From positions 505,521-569,520 of the forward strand of contig CAKOXT010000001.1 in the NCBI GenBank assembly GCA_934130285.1: a stretch of DNA of 64,000 nucleotides, in the 5' to 3' direction. The notes below the pieces were generated by a model. The model saw only the letters and a list, made by a program, of their open reading frames with translations. It ran no database searches and was not told the origin of the DNA. The stretch comes from an uncultured Clostridia bacterium (lineage in GTDB: Bacteria > Bacillota > Clostridia > TANB77 > CAG-508). Of the stretch, positions 63,705-64,000 are shown in pieces. Made by a program: the position numbers and the translations under genes. Position 1 is the stretch's first letter, and every line of letters starts with the position of its first letter.

Positions 63705-63780
63705 TGGCTCCTCTTGTTGGGCTCGAACCAACGACCTATCGGTTAACAGCCGAGCGCTCTACCAACTGAGCTAAAGAGGA
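63705..63780 (-). tRNA. tRNA-Asn (GTT), copy 2, rRNA-linked
   Basis: Nearly identical to copy 1, differing only in the T loop (TTCGAGC with paired C). CCA is encoded. It is the last gene of the 23S-5S-tRNA operon. Confidence 0.97.
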
Positions 63781-63789
63781 ATATAATAA

Positions 63790-63905
63790 ACTGGCAACAA
63801 CCTATCTTCCCAGCAAGGTAACTCGCAAGTATTTTCGGCATCCAAAGGCTTGACTTCTGTGTTCGGTATGGGTACAGGTATTTCCCTTTGGATCTAGTCA
63901 CCAGA
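63790..63905 (-). rRNA. rrf: 5S ribosomal RNA
   Basis: The minus strand has TCTGGTGACTAGA, GGAAATACCTGTACCCATACCGAACACAGAAG, and closes with GGTTGTTGCCAG, the conserved parts of 5S rRNA. Length about 116 nt is normal. It lies between 23S and tRNA-Asn. Confidence 0.96.
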
Positions 63906-63969
63906 AATTCTTTGTGCACTTTCTAGTACACTCAAAAATACATAGACAAATATCTCTTCGAAGGTAAAC

Positions 63970-64000
63970 CTTTCGTGGTTAAGCCCTCGATCTATTAGTA
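63970..64000 (-). rRNA. rrl: 23S ribosomal RNA, 3' end only
   Basis: The minus strand begins TACTAATAGATCGAGGGCTTAACC, the conserved end of 23S rRNA. The rest lies beyond the window. The mature 3' end is near 63975. Confidence 0.9.

Noticed and set aside
1..64000. Prophage or integrative element
   Set aside because: No integrase, terminase, capsid, conjugation or transposase genes are recognisable; TraX alone is chromosomal in many Firmicutes.

Overview
The window is strongly AT-rich Firmicutes DNA, most likely from an uncultured gut-type member of the class Clostridia. Evidence: AGGAGG ribosome sites before nearly every gene, U-tailed hairpin terminators, an LPXTG-anchored surface protein, sporulation genes (gpr, spoVS, ytfJ/gerW, a ytxC-like gene, dpaA) and anaerobic fermentation genes (pta with three ackA copies, fucO-type alcohol dehydrogenase, class III NrdD). 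The genus cannot be fixed from the sequence alone.

Layout. 1-5.6 kb: a glycogen-synthase-like glycosyltransferase (cut by the window edge), a DUF4912 protein with a lysine-rich tail and a GH57 branching enzyme, then a YtxC-like gene and TraX. 5.7-12.5 kb (minus strand): alcohol dehydrogenase, metallo-beta-lactamase-fold and SGNH hydrolases, gpr, prs, an unknown acidic-tailed protein, YebC and a tiny membrane ORF. 12.5-18 kb: a repeat-rich LPXTG protein, an OmpR/HisKA two-component system, undecaprenol/diacylglycerol kinase and a frameshifted Bax-inhibitor-1 gene. 18-22.7 kb: pyruvate kinase, a 166-bp MITE-like structured repeat and alpha-glucan phosphorylase. 22.8-30.4 kb: two single-gene units of foreign base composition set among S66 peptidase, MntP, PepV, GltD-like, MgtC and YtfJ genes. 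30.3-41.2 kb (minus): DUF2953-like, scpA, recX, recA, a solute-binding protein, spoVS, ymdB, dprA, folD, uppP, dpaA and a TPR protein. 41.3-49.7 kb: RqcH, then three acetate kinases with an ECF sigma/anti-sigma pair between copies 1 and 2, and pta. 49.7-55 kb: RluA-type pseudouridine synthase, a 6S-like structured RNA candidate, an NrdD lacking its glycyl-radical end, an acyl-CoA ligase and a DUF1836 regulator. 55.5-58.8 kb: a decayed region with an orphan gene, an ABC-transporter relic, a DUF2974 hydrolase and a frameshifted membrane protein. 58.9-64 kb: tRNA-Asn with a partial duplicate, Ca2+/Na+ antiporter, thyA-folA, an HD-domain/DUF4186 pair, a second tRNA-Asn, 5S rRNA and the 3' end of 23S rRNA.

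How the genes fit together. Glycogen is built by the synthase and GH57 enzyme and broken down by the phosphorylase. Pyruvate kinase feeds acetyl-CoA fermentation, where Pta and AckA make acetate and ATP. thyA, folA and folD form a folate/thymidylate set; recA, recX and dprA handle recombination; and the scattered spore genes show a sporulating ancestry. No CRISPR array, prophage or complete insertion sequence was seen. The most unusual points are the truncated NrdD beside a 6S-like RNA, the triple ackA, several autonomous orphan genes of deviant composition, two terminators whose 3' arm carries the next gene's ribosome-binding site, and structured repeat elements.
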